From Pseudomonas sp. GOM7 (lineage in GTDB: Bacteria > Pseudomonadota > Gammaproteobacteria > Pseudomonadales > Pseudomonadaceae), in the NCBI RefSeq assembly GCF_026723825.1, contig NZ_CP113519.1, positions 1,426,001 to 1,490,000 on the forward strand: a DNA stretch of 64,000 nt, read 5' to 3'. How positions within the stretch are numbered: the first letter of the stretch is position 1; the number at the start of each line of letters is the position of its first letter. Under the pieces are notes generated by a model. That model saw only the letters and a program-made list of their open reading frames with translations, was not told the origin of the DNA and ran no database searches. Shown piece after piece: positions 18,057-27,121 of this stretch. The translations under genes were made by a program, and so were the position numbers.

Positions 18057-20453
18057 CTATTCAAAAAGTACCTTTGCTACATCCCCATAGCGTTTGGCGA
18101 AGTGCACGGTCAGGCCTTCCTTGAGGTAGTCCGGCAACTCCTCGTAACTGCCGCGGTTGGCCTCCGGTAGGATCAGCTCGAAGATCTTCTGCCGGCGCGC
18201 CGCGATCACCTTCTCGCGCACGCCGCCGATGGGCAGCACCTGGCCGGTGAGGGTCAGCTCGCCGGTCATGGCCACGCCTTTCTTCGGCGCCTGGTTGCGT
18301 GCGAGCGAAAGCAGGGCGCTGGCCATGGTGATGCCGGCGCTGGGGCCGTCCTTGGGCGTGGCGCCTTCCGGCACGTGCAGGTGGACGAAGGCCTGGTCGA
18401 AGAAGGTCGGGTCGCCGCCGAACCGTTTGAGGTGCGAACTGACGTAGCTGTAGGCGATCTCCGCCGACTCCTTCATCACCTCACCGAGCTGGCCGGTAAG
18501 CTTGAAGCCGCGGTTGAGCGTGTGGATGCGCGTCGCCTCGATCGGCAAGGTGGCGCCACCCATGCTGGTCCAGGCCAGGCCGGTGATCACGCCGACGCCG
18601 GCCAGCACCCGCTCGTTGCGGAACACCGGCATGCCGAGGGCTTCCTCGAGATCCTTGGCGCCAATGCGGATCTTCGCCTCGGGATCTTCCAGCAGCTTTA
18701 CCACCGATTTGCGCACCAGCTTGCCTAGCTGTTTCTCAAGCTGACGGACGCCGGCCTCGCGGGCATAGCCTTCGATCACCGCGCGCAGCGCCGCATCGCT
18801 GATGGACAGGCGCGCCTTCGGCACGCCGGCTTTTTCCAGTTGTTTGGGCCACAGGTGGCGCTTGGCGATGGCCAGCTTTTCCTCGGTGATGTAGCCGGAC
18901 AGGCGGATCACTTCCATGCGGTCGAGCAGTGGCCCGGGGATGGAGTCGAGGGTGTTGGCGGTGCAGACGAACAGCACCTTGGACAGGTCCAGGCGCAGAT
19001 CCAGGTAATGGTCGAGGAATTCGACGTTCTGCTCCGGATCGAGGGTTTCCAGTAGCGCCGAGGCCGGGTCGCCCTGGTAGCTGGTGCCCATCTTGTCGAT
19101 CTCATCGAGCATGATCACCGGGTTCATCACCTCGGCTTCCTTCAGCGCCTGCACCAGCTTGCCGGGCATGGCGCCGATGTAAGTGCGGCGATGGCCCTTG
19201 ATCTCCGCCTCGTCACGCATACCGCCCACCGAGAAACGGTAGAACGGCCGGCCGAGTGATTCGGCGATGGATTTGCCGATGCTGGTCTTGCCCACGCCGG
19301 GCGGGCCGACCAGCAGCACGATGGAGCCGGCGATCTCGCCCTTGAAGGCGCCGACGGCGAGGAACTCGGTGATGCGCTGCTTGATGTCGTCCATGCCGGC
19401 GTGGTGCTTGTCCAACACCTTGCGCGCGCGGCCAAGGTCGAGCTTGTCCTCGCCGTTGACGCCCCAGGGCAGGGCGGTGGCCCAGTCCAGGTAATTGCGC
19501 GTGACGGCGTATTCCGGCGAGCCGGTTTCCAGGATCGACAGCTTGTTCAGTTCTTCGTCTATGCGCTTCTGTGCGGGGGCTGGCAGGGTCTTGCCTTCGA
19601 GGCGGGCGAGAAATTCCTCGCGGTCGGCGCTCTTGTCGTCCTTGCTGATGCCCAGCTCCTGCTGGATCAGCTTGAGCTGTTCCTTGAGGAAGAATTCGCG
19701 CTGGCGCTCGCCGATCTGCTTGTTCACCTCGGCCGACAACTCTTTCTGCAGGCGGCCGACCTCCACCTCCTTGCGCAGCAGCGGCAACACCTTCTCCATG
19801 CGCTTGAGCATAGGCACGGTATCCAGCACTTCCTGCAGCTCACGGCCTGGGGCGGTGGTCAGCGCGGCGGCGAAGTCGGTGAGTGGCGACGGGTCGTTGG
19901 GGCTGAAGCGATTGAGGTAGTTCTTCAGCTCCTCGCTGTACAGCGGGTTGAGCGGCAGCAGCTCCTTGATCGCATTGATCAGCGCCATGCCGTAGGCCTT
20001 GACCTCATCACGCGGGTCGGCCGGGGCTTGTGGATATTCCACTTCGGCCAGGTACGGGCCGCGGCGGCTGAGCCAGCCGCGGATGCGCACGCGGGTCAGG
20101 CCCTGGGCGACGAACTGCAGCTTGCCACCTTCCTCGCTGACATGGTGTACGCGCACCAGGGTGCCGTGCTCGGGCAGGCTGGCCAGATCGAACTCGCCGT
20201 GCTCGTCCGGCGGGGTGTCAACGAAGAACACCGCCATGCACTTGTGCTCGGTGTTGCCGACGCGCGTCAGGGTGCGGCCCCAGGGCTGCTGATTGACGAT
20301 CACGGGCAGCACCTGCGCCGGGAAGAACGGGCGGTTGTGGATGGGAATGATGTAGAGCTTGTCCGGGAACTGCTGCGCAGGCAGTACCAGGCCAGTACTG
20401 CTGGCTTGGACGTGAACTTCGACAGCTTCCGGGGTGTTGTCCTGATCGTTCAT
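18057..20453 (-). CDS. asrA: Lon-family ATP-dependent protease (AsrA-type)
   Basis: A 798-residue Lon protease: substrate-recognition N domain (about 30-230), helical linker with a coiled coil near 240-290, AAA+ domain and protease domain. Walker A is GPPGVGKTS (Lys389), Walker B VIMLDEID, and the Ser-Lys dyad is Ser705 (PKDGPSAGIT) with a Lys about 43 residues later in REKVIAARR. The N-terminus (MNDQDNTPEAVEV) differs from housekeeping Lon, and the icp neighbour matches P. aeruginosa PA0779, which is named AsrA for its role in the aminoglycoside and heat-shock response. It degrades misfolded and regulatory proteins in the cytoplasm. No clear heat-shock promoter was identified upstream. Confidence 0.92.
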   Translation of the reverse strand: MNDQDNTPEAVEVHVQASSTGLVLPAQQFPDKLYIIPIHNRPFFPAQVLPVIVNQQPWGRTLTRVGNTEHKCMAVFFVDTPPDEHGEFDLASLPEHGTLVRVHHVSEEGGKLQFVAQGLTRVRIRGWLSRRGPYLAEVEYPQAPADPRDEVKAYGMALINAIKELLPLNPLYSEELKNYLNRFSPNDPSPLTDFAAALTTAPGRELQEVLDTVPMLKRMEKVLPLLRKEVEVGRLQKELSAEVNKQIGERQREFFLKEQLKLIQQELGISKDDKSADREEFLARLEGKTLPAPAQKRIDEELNKLSILETGSPEYAVTRNYLDWATALPWGVNGEDKLDLGRARKVLDKHHAGMDDIKQRITEFLAVGAFKGEIAGSIVLLVGPPGVGKTSIGKSIAESLGRPFYRFSVGGMRDEAEIKGHRRTYIGAMPGKLVQALKEAEVMNPVIMLDEIDKMGTSYQGDPASALLETLDPEQNVEFLDHYLDLRLDLSKVLFVCTANTLDSIPGPLLDRMEVIRLSGYITEEKLAIAKRHLWPKQLEKAGVPKARLSISDAALRAVIEGYAREAGVRQLEKQLGKLVRKSVVKLLEDPEAKIRIGAKDLEEALGMPVFRNERVLAGVGVITGLAWTSMGGATLPIEATRIHTLNRGFKLTGQLGEVMKESAEIAYSYVSSHLKRFGGDPTFFDQAFVHLHVPEGATPKDGPSAGITMASALLSLARNQAPKKGVAMTGELTLTGQVLPIGGVREKVIAARRQKIFELILPEANRGSYEELPDYLKEGLTVHFAKRYGDVAKVLFE

Positions 20454-20526
20454 GGAGCACCTTTGCGTATGCGTTGGATGCTACATGGGGAGAGGGCTCG
20501 GGCTTTTCAACGGCTGCCATGCCGCT

Positions 20527-21231
20527 TCATGACCACTTCTGACGGATGCGTTGCAGGCGTCGTTCCAGAAGTGGCGTGAACAGGGCGAAGCACTCGCCCG
20601 GGGTGATGCGAACCTGGGGAGCATCAATCAAGTCCTCGCGCAGGCGTTCGAGCAGGGCAGGCAACTCGGACTCATCGTCTTCGATATGCAGATGTGAGCA
20701 GAGAAACTCCAGTTGTACCCTTAGTCCGGATGGGCAGCGCCCATGATAGGCGGCGCGTACTGCCAGGCCACGCAGGCGAGCGAGATTTTCCTGGGCTCGG
20801 CAGGCTTCGCCCAGGCCGCGAATGTCCAGGTGTTGTCTTTGATAGAGGCGATCCTCGAGCTGTTCGAGCACTTCCAGCAGGGCTTCTATCTGGCGACAGT
20901 GGCCGTCGAAGTCGTGCGGGTTGCGCCTTAGCATCGGCCATTGCTCGTGCAGCGCTGGTAATTGCAGGTCGGCGCCTGGCCAGTCCTGCCAGAGCTGATC
21001 GAGCTCGTCGGCTACCGCATGGCGCTGGGTGATACCCGTGGCATCATGCAGAGCGCCCAGGCCCCGGTGTTTCTGCATCGCCTGGAGCAGATCCAGGCAA
21101 TGGCGGATGAGCTGGTTGTCCAGTTGCCAGCGCATCTGCTCGCGTCGCGGGGAAGGGTGTCTGCCCAGTACGAACGCAAGGGTTAGCAGTGCCAGCACCA
21201 GGGCAAGCATGGTCAAGGGTTCATTGAGCAT
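20527..21231 (-). CDS. Membrane-anchored protein with NIT-like segment, function unknown
   Basis: A 234-residue protein with one N-terminal membrane segment (about 5-22, MLALVLALLTLAFVLG) and a helical cytoplasmic or periplasmic remainder. The stretch LLQAMQKHRGLGALH (about 49-63) resembles the start of nitrate/nitrite-sensing (NIT) domains, which begin with a Q-x-ER/HRG pattern. The rest is rich in Leu, Arg and Glu and lacks catalytic motifs. It sits 73 bases upstream of asrA in the same direction, but there is no evidence of shared function. ATG 21229-21231 has a poor ribosome site; ATG 21208-21210 is an alternative. Confidence 0.6.
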   Translation of the reverse strand: MLNEPLTMLALVLALLTLAFVLGRHPSPRREQMRWQLDNQLIRHCLDLLQAMQKHRGLGALHDATGITQRHAVADELDQLWQDWPGADLQLPALHEQWPMLRRNPHDFDGHCRQIEALLEVLEQLEDRLYQRQHLDIRGLGEACRAQENLARLRGLAVRAAYHGRCPSGLRVQLEFLCSHLHIEDDESELPALLERLREDLIDAPQVRITPGECFALFTPLLERRLQRIRQKWS

Positions 21232-21372
21232 AAGGCCCGCTTCTTGGGGTGGGCTGAGTAAGGCGGCGTGTCATGGCATGCATGACCGCGTGTCGGCAGT
21301 CTAATACATGGGATTGGGCTGAGTGCTCCAATTCTCCAGTTGTAGAGAAATTCGAGGTTTTGAATTGCTTGG

Positions 21373-21442
21373 GTTGCTATAGGTGCAACTTTTGTTTTTT
21401 AGGGTTGCGGCGTTTTTTGTCGAAAGGGAGTAAAGTTGCAAC
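21373..21442. promoter_or_regulatory. GTTGC-rich putative operator array before the AraC-family gene
   Basis: Within 70 bases there are GTTGC-7 bases-GCAAC (21373-21389), GTTGC (21404-21408) and the perfect palindrome GTTGCAAC (21435-21442). The last ends 27 bases before the regulator start codon. Repeated half-sites are the usual form of an AraC-type autoregulatory operator, but the owner is not proven. Confidence 0.4.
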
Positions 21443-21469
21443 CTTCGCTCCACGTCGCAAGTCCTAGCC

Positions 21470-22219
21470 ATGCTGCAAGCCCGAGTGATTCGCCTGGACG
21501 AACAGGCCCATGAACATGCCCATGATCATCATCAGTTGGTGATGTCGCTGGCAGGCCGCGCCGAGTTCGAGGTCGGTGGACGCGGCGGTGAGGTTTGCCG
21601 GATGCGCGCCTGCCTGGTGCCGGGTGATGAGGCTCACCAGTTCGCCGGTATGGGTGACAATCGCATGCTGATTCTCGATCTGGATGAACAGGACACGCCC
21701 GGCGAAGACCTGGAGCTGCTGCAGCGGCTGTTCGAGAAGCCCTGTTACCCGGCCCTGGATGCAGATTTCCAGAACCTGCTGAGCTACGCCGGCGCTGAGC
21801 TGGAGCGCTATGGTAGCGACTCGATCCTGGCGCGTTCCATTGGCGGCGTGCTGTTGCGGGCCTTGCACCTGCGCCTGTTCGGTGAACAGCAGCGGGCGCC
21901 GCAGGGAGCCCTGGATCTGCAGCGGCTGGATGGCTATATCGACGAGCATCTGGCACGGCGCATCAGCGTGGCCGAACTGGCCCAGGTGATGTGCCTGAGC
22001 CCCAGTCATTTCCATGCCCAGTTCAAGGACAGCGTAGGGCTCACGCCCCATCAATACCTGCTCAAGACTCGTCTCGACCGCGCCGCGCGCATGCTGCGCG
22101 AAAGCAATCTGCCGCTGGTGCGGATCGCCGAGGAATGCGGCTTTTCCAGCCAGAGCGCCTTGACCACGGCCATGCGCCGCTACCTGGGCCTGACCCCGAA
22201 ACGCCTGCGCGTCGCCTGA
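21470..22219 (+). CDS. AraC-family transcriptional regulator with cupin-type N domain
   Basis: A 249-residue regulator. The N-terminal half (about 1-100) is a cupin-like sensor (HAHDHHQLVMSLAGRAEFEVGG, then LVPGDEAHQF). The C-terminal half holds two helix-turn-helix motifs (ISVAELAQVMCLSPSHFHAQFKD and LVRIAEECGFSSQSALTTAMRRYLGLTPKRLR). A small effector probably binds the cupin pocket; its identity is unknown. The gene is monocistronic, preceded by a low-GC region with repeated GTTGC half-sites. It is not next to an obvious target operon; gmhA-apeB run toward it. Confidence 0.88.
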   Translation: MLQARVIRLDEQAHEHAHDHHQLVMSLAGRAEFEVGGRGGEVCRMRACLVPGDEAHQFAGMGDNRMLILDLDEQDTPGEDLELLQRLFEKPCYPALDADFQNLLSYAGAELERYGSDSILARSIGGVLLRALHLRLFGEQQRAPQGALDLQRLDGYIDEHLARRISVAELAQVMCLSPSHFHAQFKDSVGLTPHQYLLKTRLDRAARMLRESNLPLVRIAEECGFSSQSALTTAMRRYLGLTPKRLRVA

Positions 22220-22234
22220 GTCGATACCGCTGTC

Positions 22235-22342
22235 GTAGGAGCAAGCTTTGCACGCGAAGCCTTTGCCGCTGCTGTTCACGAGCACAGGAAAGTAGGGTGC
22301 GCTGTGCGCACCGCCTCGAGGTGGCCCGGATGCAATCCGGGC
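22235..22342. repeat. REP-like intergenic repeats and hairpins
   Basis: Three short repeat elements lie in tandem. First is gtaggagcaagctttgcacg (22235-22254), a half of the TGTAGGAGCG repeat also seen at 32677. Second is a 7-bp stem ggtgcgc/gcgcacc (22296-22312). Third is a 7-bp stem gcccgga/tccgggc (22324-22342). The last resembles the element at 50796. They lie between convergent genes. Confidence 0.65.
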
Positions 22343-22349
22343 TACGTGT

Positions 22350-22937
22350 TCAGGCGTAGTTCTGCGGGCTCAGCTTACGCTCGATCAGCTCGATGAGGAT
22401 ATGCAGCGTCTTGATGTGCAACTCCTGCACGCGGTCGGCGAAGTCGCCGCCCGGGGCGCAGATGCACACGTCGGCCAGGCTTTCCAGCAGCGAGCCCGGC
22501 TTGCCGGTCAGGGCGATGACCTTCACGCCCAGGGCCTTGGCCGCTTCGGCGGCCTTGACCACGTTGGGGCTCTTGCCGCTGGTGCTGAGGGCGATCAGCA
22601 CGTCACCTTCGCGACCGTGCGACTCGATGTAGCGCGAGAAGATGAAGTCATAACCGAAGTCGTTGGCCACGCAGCTAATGTGGCTGGGGTCGCTGATCGA
22701 CACGGCGGCGATGCCGGGGCGGTTCTTGCGGTAGCGCCCGGTCAGCTCCTCGGCGAAGTGCATGGCGTCGCACATCGAGCCGCCGTTGCCGCAGGAAAAG
22801 GCCTTGCCCTTGTGCTCGAAGCTCTCGATCAGCAGCTCGGCGGCCTTCTGGATGTTGCCCAGCGTCTGTTCGTTGGCGAGGAAGGCCTCAAGCGCACGCT
22901 GGGCTTCCTGCAGGCTGTTGCGGATATGTTCGATCAT
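22350..22937 (-). CDS. gmhA: Phosphoheptose isomerase (sedoheptulose 7-phosphate isomerase)
   Basis: A 195-residue SIS-fold enzyme that isomerises sedoheptulose 7-phosphate to D-glycero-D-manno-heptose 7-phosphate, the first step of LPS inner-core heptose synthesis. Markers: [22 protein letters not shown] (phosphate loop plus His and Glu) and [15 protein letters not shown]. The sequence is closer to the enterobacterial GmhA than to the DiaA-like GmhA encoded beside the mra cluster in P. aeruginosa, as I remember them. This could be a second isomerase. It follows apeB by 16 bases on the same strand. Confidence 0.9.
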   Translation of the reverse strand: MIEHIRNSLQEAQRALEAFLANEQTLGNIQKAAELLIESFEHKGKAFSCGNGGSMCDAMHFAEELTGRYRKNRPGIAAVSISDPSHISCVANDFGYDFIFSRYIESHGREGDVLIALSTSGKSPNVVKAAEAAKALGVKVIALTGKPGSLLESLADVCICAPGGDFADRVQELHIKTLHILIELIERKLSPQNYA

Positions 22938-22953
22938 GGCAGGTCTCAGAACC

Positions 22954-24243
22954 TCAGGGGAGTTCGGGGCTGGAGTAGAAGGCCGTCAGCACCTTCACCA
23001 GGTGTTCCAGGTCATGGCTGCCGGCCAGTTCGCGGATCGAGTGCATGGCGAAGGTGGGCAGGCCGATATCGACCGTGCGCACGCCGAGCTGGCTGGCGGT
23101 GATCGGGCCGATGGTGGAGCCGCAGGCCATGTCGCTGCGCACCACGAAGCTCTGCACCGGCACTTCGTTCTCCAGGCACAGATGGCGAAAGAAGCCGGCA
23201 GTCTCGCTGTTGGTGGCGTAGCGCTGGTTGCTGTTGATCTTGATCACCGGGCCGGCATTGAGCTTGGGCCCGTGGTTGCCGTCGTGCTTGTCGGCGTAGT
23301 TCGGGTGCACGCCGTGGGCGTTGTCAGCCGACACCAGCAGCGAGCGCTGGATGCTGCGCACGAAGTCGTCACCCTCGGGCAGCACGCGGCGCAGTACCTG
23401 CTCGAGGAAGGGGCCATCGGCGCCGCAGGCGGAGCAGGAGCCCACTTCTTCGTGGTCGGTGCAGACCAGCACGCAGGTCTCTTCGTCGTCCGAGTCGATC
23501 AGTGCCTGCAGGCCGGCGTAACAGGACAGCAGGTTGTCCAGGCGCGCACTGGCGATGAAGTCCTGGTTGAGGCCGACGATGGCGGCGCTCTGGGTGTCGT
23601 AGAAGCTCAGCTCGTAATCCAGCACCGCATCCGGGTTGAAGTCGTGCTCCATGGCTAGCTGTTCGGCGAGCAGGGCGCGGAAATCGGCGGTTTCGCTGCT
23701 GGCCAGTTGTGCCAGGATCGGCGGCAGCTCGTTCTGCGGGTTGATCGCCCAGCCCTGGTTGGCCTCGCGGTTGAGATGAATGGCCAGGCTGGGGATCACG
23801 GCGATGGGCTGGTAGAAGTCGATCAGCTGGCTCTCCACCTTGCCGTCGCGGCGGTAGGTCACACGACCAGCCAGCGACAGGTCACGGTCGAACCAGGGCG
23901 CAAGCAGGGCGCCACCATAGACTTCCACGCCGAGCTGGAAGAAGCCCTGGCGTTGCAGTTCGGGGCTTGGCTTGACGCGCAGGCAGGGGCTGTCGGTATG
24001 CGCGCCAACCAGGCGAATGCCGCCCTCGACGGCCGGGCGTTTGCCCAGTTTGAAGGCAATGAGCGAGGAGTCGTTGCGGGTCACGTAGTAGCGGCCACCG
24101 GCCTCGAGGTGCCAGGGCGCGCGTTCGTCCAGATGACGATAGCCAGCGGCTTCCAGGCGCATGGCCAGGCTGCTGGTGGCATGAAAGGGGGTCGGCGAGG
24201 CGTTGAGAAAATCGAGCAGGCCTTGGATCAGTTCTTCGCGCAT
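22954..24243 (-). CDS. apeB: M18-family aminopeptidase
   Basis: A 429-residue dizinc aspartyl-aminopeptidase homologue, the normal length for bacterial ApeB. ATG 24241-24243 ([12 protein letters not shown]) has a ggag site 6 bases upstream; an in-frame TTG further up is rejected. Metal ligands are visible in [33 protein letters not shown] and the C-terminal [13 protein letters not shown]. It removes N-terminal residues from peptides as a large tetrahedral complex in the cytoplasm. It heads a two-gene unit with gmhA. In PAO1 the gene is close to rluA and minE; here about 8 kb of other genes lie between. Confidence 0.93.
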   Translation of the reverse strand: MREELIQGLLDFLNASPTPFHATSSLAMRLEAAGYRHLDERAPWHLEAGGRYYVTRNDSSLIAFKLGKRPAVEGGIRLVGAHTDSPCLRVKPSPELQRQGFFQLGVEVYGGALLAPWFDRDLSLAGRVTYRRDGKVESQLIDFYQPIAVIPSLAIHLNREANQGWAINPQNELPPILAQLASSETADFRALLAEQLAMEHDFNPDAVLDYELSFYDTQSAAIVGLNQDFIASARLDNLLSCYAGLQALIDSDDEETCVLVCTDHEEVGSCSACGADGPFLEQVLRRVLPEGDDFVRSIQRSLLVSADNAHGVHPNYADKHDGNHGPKLNAGPVIKINSNQRYATNSETAGFFRHLCLENEVPVQSFVVRSDMACGSTIGPITASQLGVRTVDIGLPTFAMHSIRELAGSHDLEHLVKVLTAFYSSPELP

Positions 24244-24362
24244 AGGGACTCCGGACAACGATGGCGCGAGTGTAACGCTTTTGCCTTTTCTTGGCAGAAC
24301 GCTGCATGCATCGAGCGGATAGCTTGTGGCGATCAGGCTAGGTGAGGCGGAACCAAAGGGAG

Positions 24363-24403
24363 AAAAAACGGATACCGACAGCCCTTCAATCTGCCGGTAT
24401 CCG
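24363..24403 (-). terminator. Rho-independent terminator of the FadL-type gene
   Basis: A 9-bp stem (cggataccg/cggtatccg, 24369-24377 and 24395-24403). Six A bases at 24363-24368 become a U tract in the leftward transcript. It starts 20 bases after the stop codon of the outer-membrane protein gene. Confidence 0.88.
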
Positions 24404-24422
24404 CAGTGGCCAAGATGGCCAA

Positions 24423-25898
24423 TCAGAACTTATAGGTAGCGGAGAGGCTGAATACATCCCCCCTGGCTTTCACTTCGCCATCCATGCGTGCGCCGCCCAG
24501 GCGATCCTGGTTGACGGTGCGCAGGCGTGCCTTGTCGACGAACTGGCGGGAATAGGCCGCGTCGATGCTCAGGTTAGGCTCGGAAGCGAAACGGTAGCTG
24601 CCACCGAAGGAGACGAAGGTGCGGTCACCGTCGGGAATACGCGCATCGCGGGTGGAGTTGCGTGTCGGCGTCTGATCCAGGGCCACACCTGCACGCAGGG
24701 TAAGCTGATCGGTGGCGCGGTAGTCGCCACCAATCGCATACATCCAGCTATCTCTGTAGTTATAGGGGATGGCCACCAGGGTGTTGCCGTTGGATTTCAG
24801 TTTGAGATCCTTGAACGATGACCACTCGGTCCAGGTGATGCTCGCTCCCAGGGAGAGGCGGTCATTGAACTCATGTACCCAGTCCAGTGTGGCGCTGGCA
24901 GGTACATCCAGACGGGATTTTGCATTGGCGCCATTTGAATTCAGGCTCAGGCCGGGAAAGGCCTGCTCGACGGCTGTCTGGTCGCTCCCAAAGAACGGAT
25001 CGTCCATGAGGGATTGGGAGAACTCATCTGCATAGAAGCTGTACTTGCCCTCCAGCTTGTTGCGAATGCGGGCATGGTAATTGAGGCCCAGCGTATCGCG
25101 ATCGGTGGGCTTCCAGGCGACGCCGGTAAACCAGCCAAAGGAGGTATTGTCCACCTTGATACGGATCAGGGCATCGCTGAGACCTGAGGGAAGGGGCAGA
25201 TTCAGCTGTGACGTGGGTGTGCCTGCGGCGGCCAGAATATCGATGTTCTGACTGATGAAGCCTTTGGTGTTCTGAACGATGATGCCACCACCGACCGCGA
25301 AGGTGTCGTTGACCTTGAACGACAACGAGCCGGTCAGACCAACCGTTTCGACCTTGGTATCGACGGCGAAATCCTGGCCTTTCCAGTCGCGATCCCAGGT
25401 CGTTCTGGCCCCCATGGGCACGACCTGGCTCAAGCCGAAGCTCAGCCGGTCATTGATCGGCATGACCAGGAAACTGGTGGGCAGCACTGCTGCGAAACCG
25501 CCTTGGCCACCGTCATTGGTAATGGCGCCATTATCGATGATGCCGCCTGTCGGATTGCCAGCCGCATCACGCTCAAAATCCCGATCCGAGCGCAAGCCGC
25601 CTTGATAGTCATAAACATTGCCTTTGAACTTCAAACTAACACGTGCGTGGTGCACGGATACCTGGGCAATGTTCTGATTGATAAAGGCCATGGCGGCTGG
25701 ATTGTTGAAGGCAGCGCTGGGATCGTTCTTCCACATCGAACCACCCGCGAATGCACGGCCCCAGCCAGGGGTGCCGTAAGTCGGTACGCCGAATGCGCCG
25801 GCATGGGCTTGTGAAGTGATAATTAGCGAGCCGGCCAGAGTTGCCAGGCAGAGGGCTCGATGGGGTATGGCAGGAAGTGCTTTATTGTTGTTTCGCAT
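24423..25898 (-). CDS. FadL/OmpP1-family outer-membrane channel
   Basis: A 491-residue beta-barrel of the FadL family, which moves hydrophobic molecules such as fatty acids, alkanes or aromatics through the outer membrane. Signal peptide about 1-33 ([14 protein letters not shown]). The N-terminal hatch has the family pattern [26 protein letters not shown], and the C-terminus ends in a barrel-closing aromatic (SATYKF). Alternating beta strands fill the rest. It is 98 bases downstream of a PraB-like gene on the same strand, with a hairpin between. The pairing suggests uptake or handling of a hydrophobic carbon source, perhaps alkanes. AT-richer than most neighbours. Confidence 0.88.
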   Translation of the reverse strand: MRNNNKALPAIPHRALCLATLAGSLIITSQAHAGAFGVPTYGTPGWGRAFAGGSMWKNDPSAAFNNPAAMAFINQNIAQVSVHHARVSLKFKGNVYDYQGGLRSDRDFERDAAGNPTGGIIDNGAITNDGGQGGFAAVLPTSFLVMPINDRLSFGLSQVVPMGARTTWDRDWKGQDFAVDTKVETVGLTGSLSFKVNDTFAVGGGIIVQNTKGFISQNIDILAAAGTPTSQLNLPLPSGLSDALIRIKVDNTSFGWFTGVAWKPTDRDTLGLNYHARIRNKLEGKYSFYADEFSQSLMDDPFFGSDQTAVEQAFPGLSLNSNGANAKSRLDVPASATLDWVHEFNDRLSLGASITWTEWSSFKDLKLKSNGNTLVAIPYNYRDSWMYAIGGDYRATDQLTLRAGVALDQTPTRNSTRDARIPDGDRTFVSFGGSYRFASEPNLSIDAAYSRQFVDKARLRTVNQDRLGGARMDGEVKARGDVFSLSATYKF

Positions 25899-25931
25899 GG
25901 CTGATCTCTAATAAGGAGAACTTATTGTTCG

Positions 25932-25976
25932 ATAACCCGCGCGCTCGTCGAATATTCTAATAAGCGCGCGGGTTAT
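25932..25976 (-). terminator. Hairpin between the praB-like and fadL-like genes
   Basis: A perfect 14-bp inverted repeat (25932-25945 and 25963-25976, ataacccgcgcgct) with a 17-base loop. It lies 20 bases after the PraB-like stop. There is no long T tract, so it may be a leaky terminator that lowers expression of the channel gene relative to the secreted protein. Confidence 0.65.
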
Positions 25977-25996
25977 TACTTCTTTCGGCTACTCGA

Positions 25997-26515
25997 TCAG
26001 TTGACCGAAATGCCCGGTGCCGTGACGTTCAGCGAGCGCAGAGTGCAGCCCCCGGCCAGGGACTGGGCGGAGGTGATGCGCAGGGTGGTGCTGGAGTTGA
26101 TCCATTGCGCGTTGATGGTGCTTGGGCCCGCGCAGTTGGATGCCGGGATAAAGGGCGGAGCACCGGCAATGGTGAAGCCGACGCCGGAAACGGTGCCGGC
26201 CCAGGTATTACCGCCATCGGAACTGGTGGTCGGGGTCAGCGTCCAGGGCAGGCCAGTGATGTTCGCCTGGGCGCACAGCGAGCTGCCGCTGACGCTGACG
26301 CCGGTGATGCTGGCGGTGGCACCGCCAGCATCCACGCTGCCATTGAAGGTGACGTTGCAGTTCACCGTGGCACCGAAAGACGACGGCCCGGAAACGGCAA
26401 TGGTGCCAGTCGCGGTGAAGCTGGAGCCGGTGATGGTGGCAGCCGAGGCCGCGCTCGATACACCCAGGCCGATTACCAGGGCACCCATAGCGCTAAGCAG
26501 TTTATGGTTTTTCAT
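25997..26515 (-). CDS. PraB-like secreted protein (alkane oxidation activator family)
   Basis: A 172-residue exported protein with a signal peptide of about 25 residues (ALVIGLGVSSAASA). The mature part is rich in Gly, Ser, Thr and Ala and in beta-strand-like repeats (GSSFTATGTIAVSG, CNVTFNGSVDAGG, GLPWTLTPTT). It has a few cysteines that could form disulfides. It resembles the Pseudomonas Pra/PraB family, a small secreted protein linked with growth on alkanes by helping emulsification. The family call is from overall pattern and memory. No alkane monooxygenase is present in the window. The gene has a long AT-rich upstream region and probably its own promoter. Confidence 0.7.
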   Translation of the reverse strand: MKNHKLLSAMGALVIGLGVSSAASAATITGSSFTATGTIAVSGPSSFGATVNCNVTFNGSVDAGGATASITGVSVSGSSLCAQANITGLPWTLTPTTSSDGGNTWAGTVSGVGFTIAGAPPFIPASNCAGPSTINAQWINSSTTLRITSAQSLAGGCTLRSLNVTAPGISVN

Positions 26516-27121
26516 TGTTTCCTCACTAACAGAGAGTTGTTGTATGTCTGGCTGTTACGAGATGCACAACAAAAATTCGACTTTCTCTATACAGCCCTGT
26601 ATTACCCCGATGATTGCACTCGTGGTTCAAGTCAGTCATGGGGCGTACAGTTCATTGAATGCGGGTGGCACCCTGTTAACAGGGATATACCGTTATGCAG
26701 GCAATGAACTGTCTTGCAGGCAAGCGGTGAGCTGCCTAATCCCTATATCGAGTAGTGTGTTGTTATTTCTTCAGCGGCGACTGGCCGAAGAAATAAATGG
26801 ATGACCTGTGCGCAGCACGAAGAAATATCGGCTCGACAGGAAATGGGAAAGGATGAAAAGTTTGTCGGTGAGCAAGTCCATCTGATTCAAGCTCCATGAT
26901 GTGGCAGTTGAGTCGAGGCAGTTCAAAGAGCGCAGATCGAATATCTGCGGATGAGCTGTTTCGATATCTGCTATCTAAGGTAATCCTCTCAGGCGAAAGG
27001 AAACCCCAGCCAAGGATGGGAGGGACTCTGATCGTTCGGTCAAATATGGGAATTTGGGAAGAACGTACTCATTCGCTGTTTCCTTGCCATACCAATGGAT
27101 GGGGGGCGGGGCTTTGTGCCA
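26516..27121. promoter_or_regulatory. 606-base intergenic region upstream of the praB-like gene
   Basis: No convincing gene. The region is AT-richer than average. Two elements stand out. One is the perfect 14-bp palindrome CCCTGTTAACAGGG at 26671-26684, about 156 bases before the praB-like start. The other is a perfect 10-bp stem ttatttcttc/gaagaaataa at 26763-26796 with a 14-base loop. The first could be an operator. The second could be a terminator of the exporter operon that ends at 27122, though it has no T tract. A rightward open frame from 26896 has no family-like features. Confidence 0.6.

Noticed and set aside
26001..26804. A plus-strand frame over the PraB-like gene and its upstream region
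   Set aside because: Antisense to a signal-peptide protein with a clear ribosome start; no motif or family pattern.
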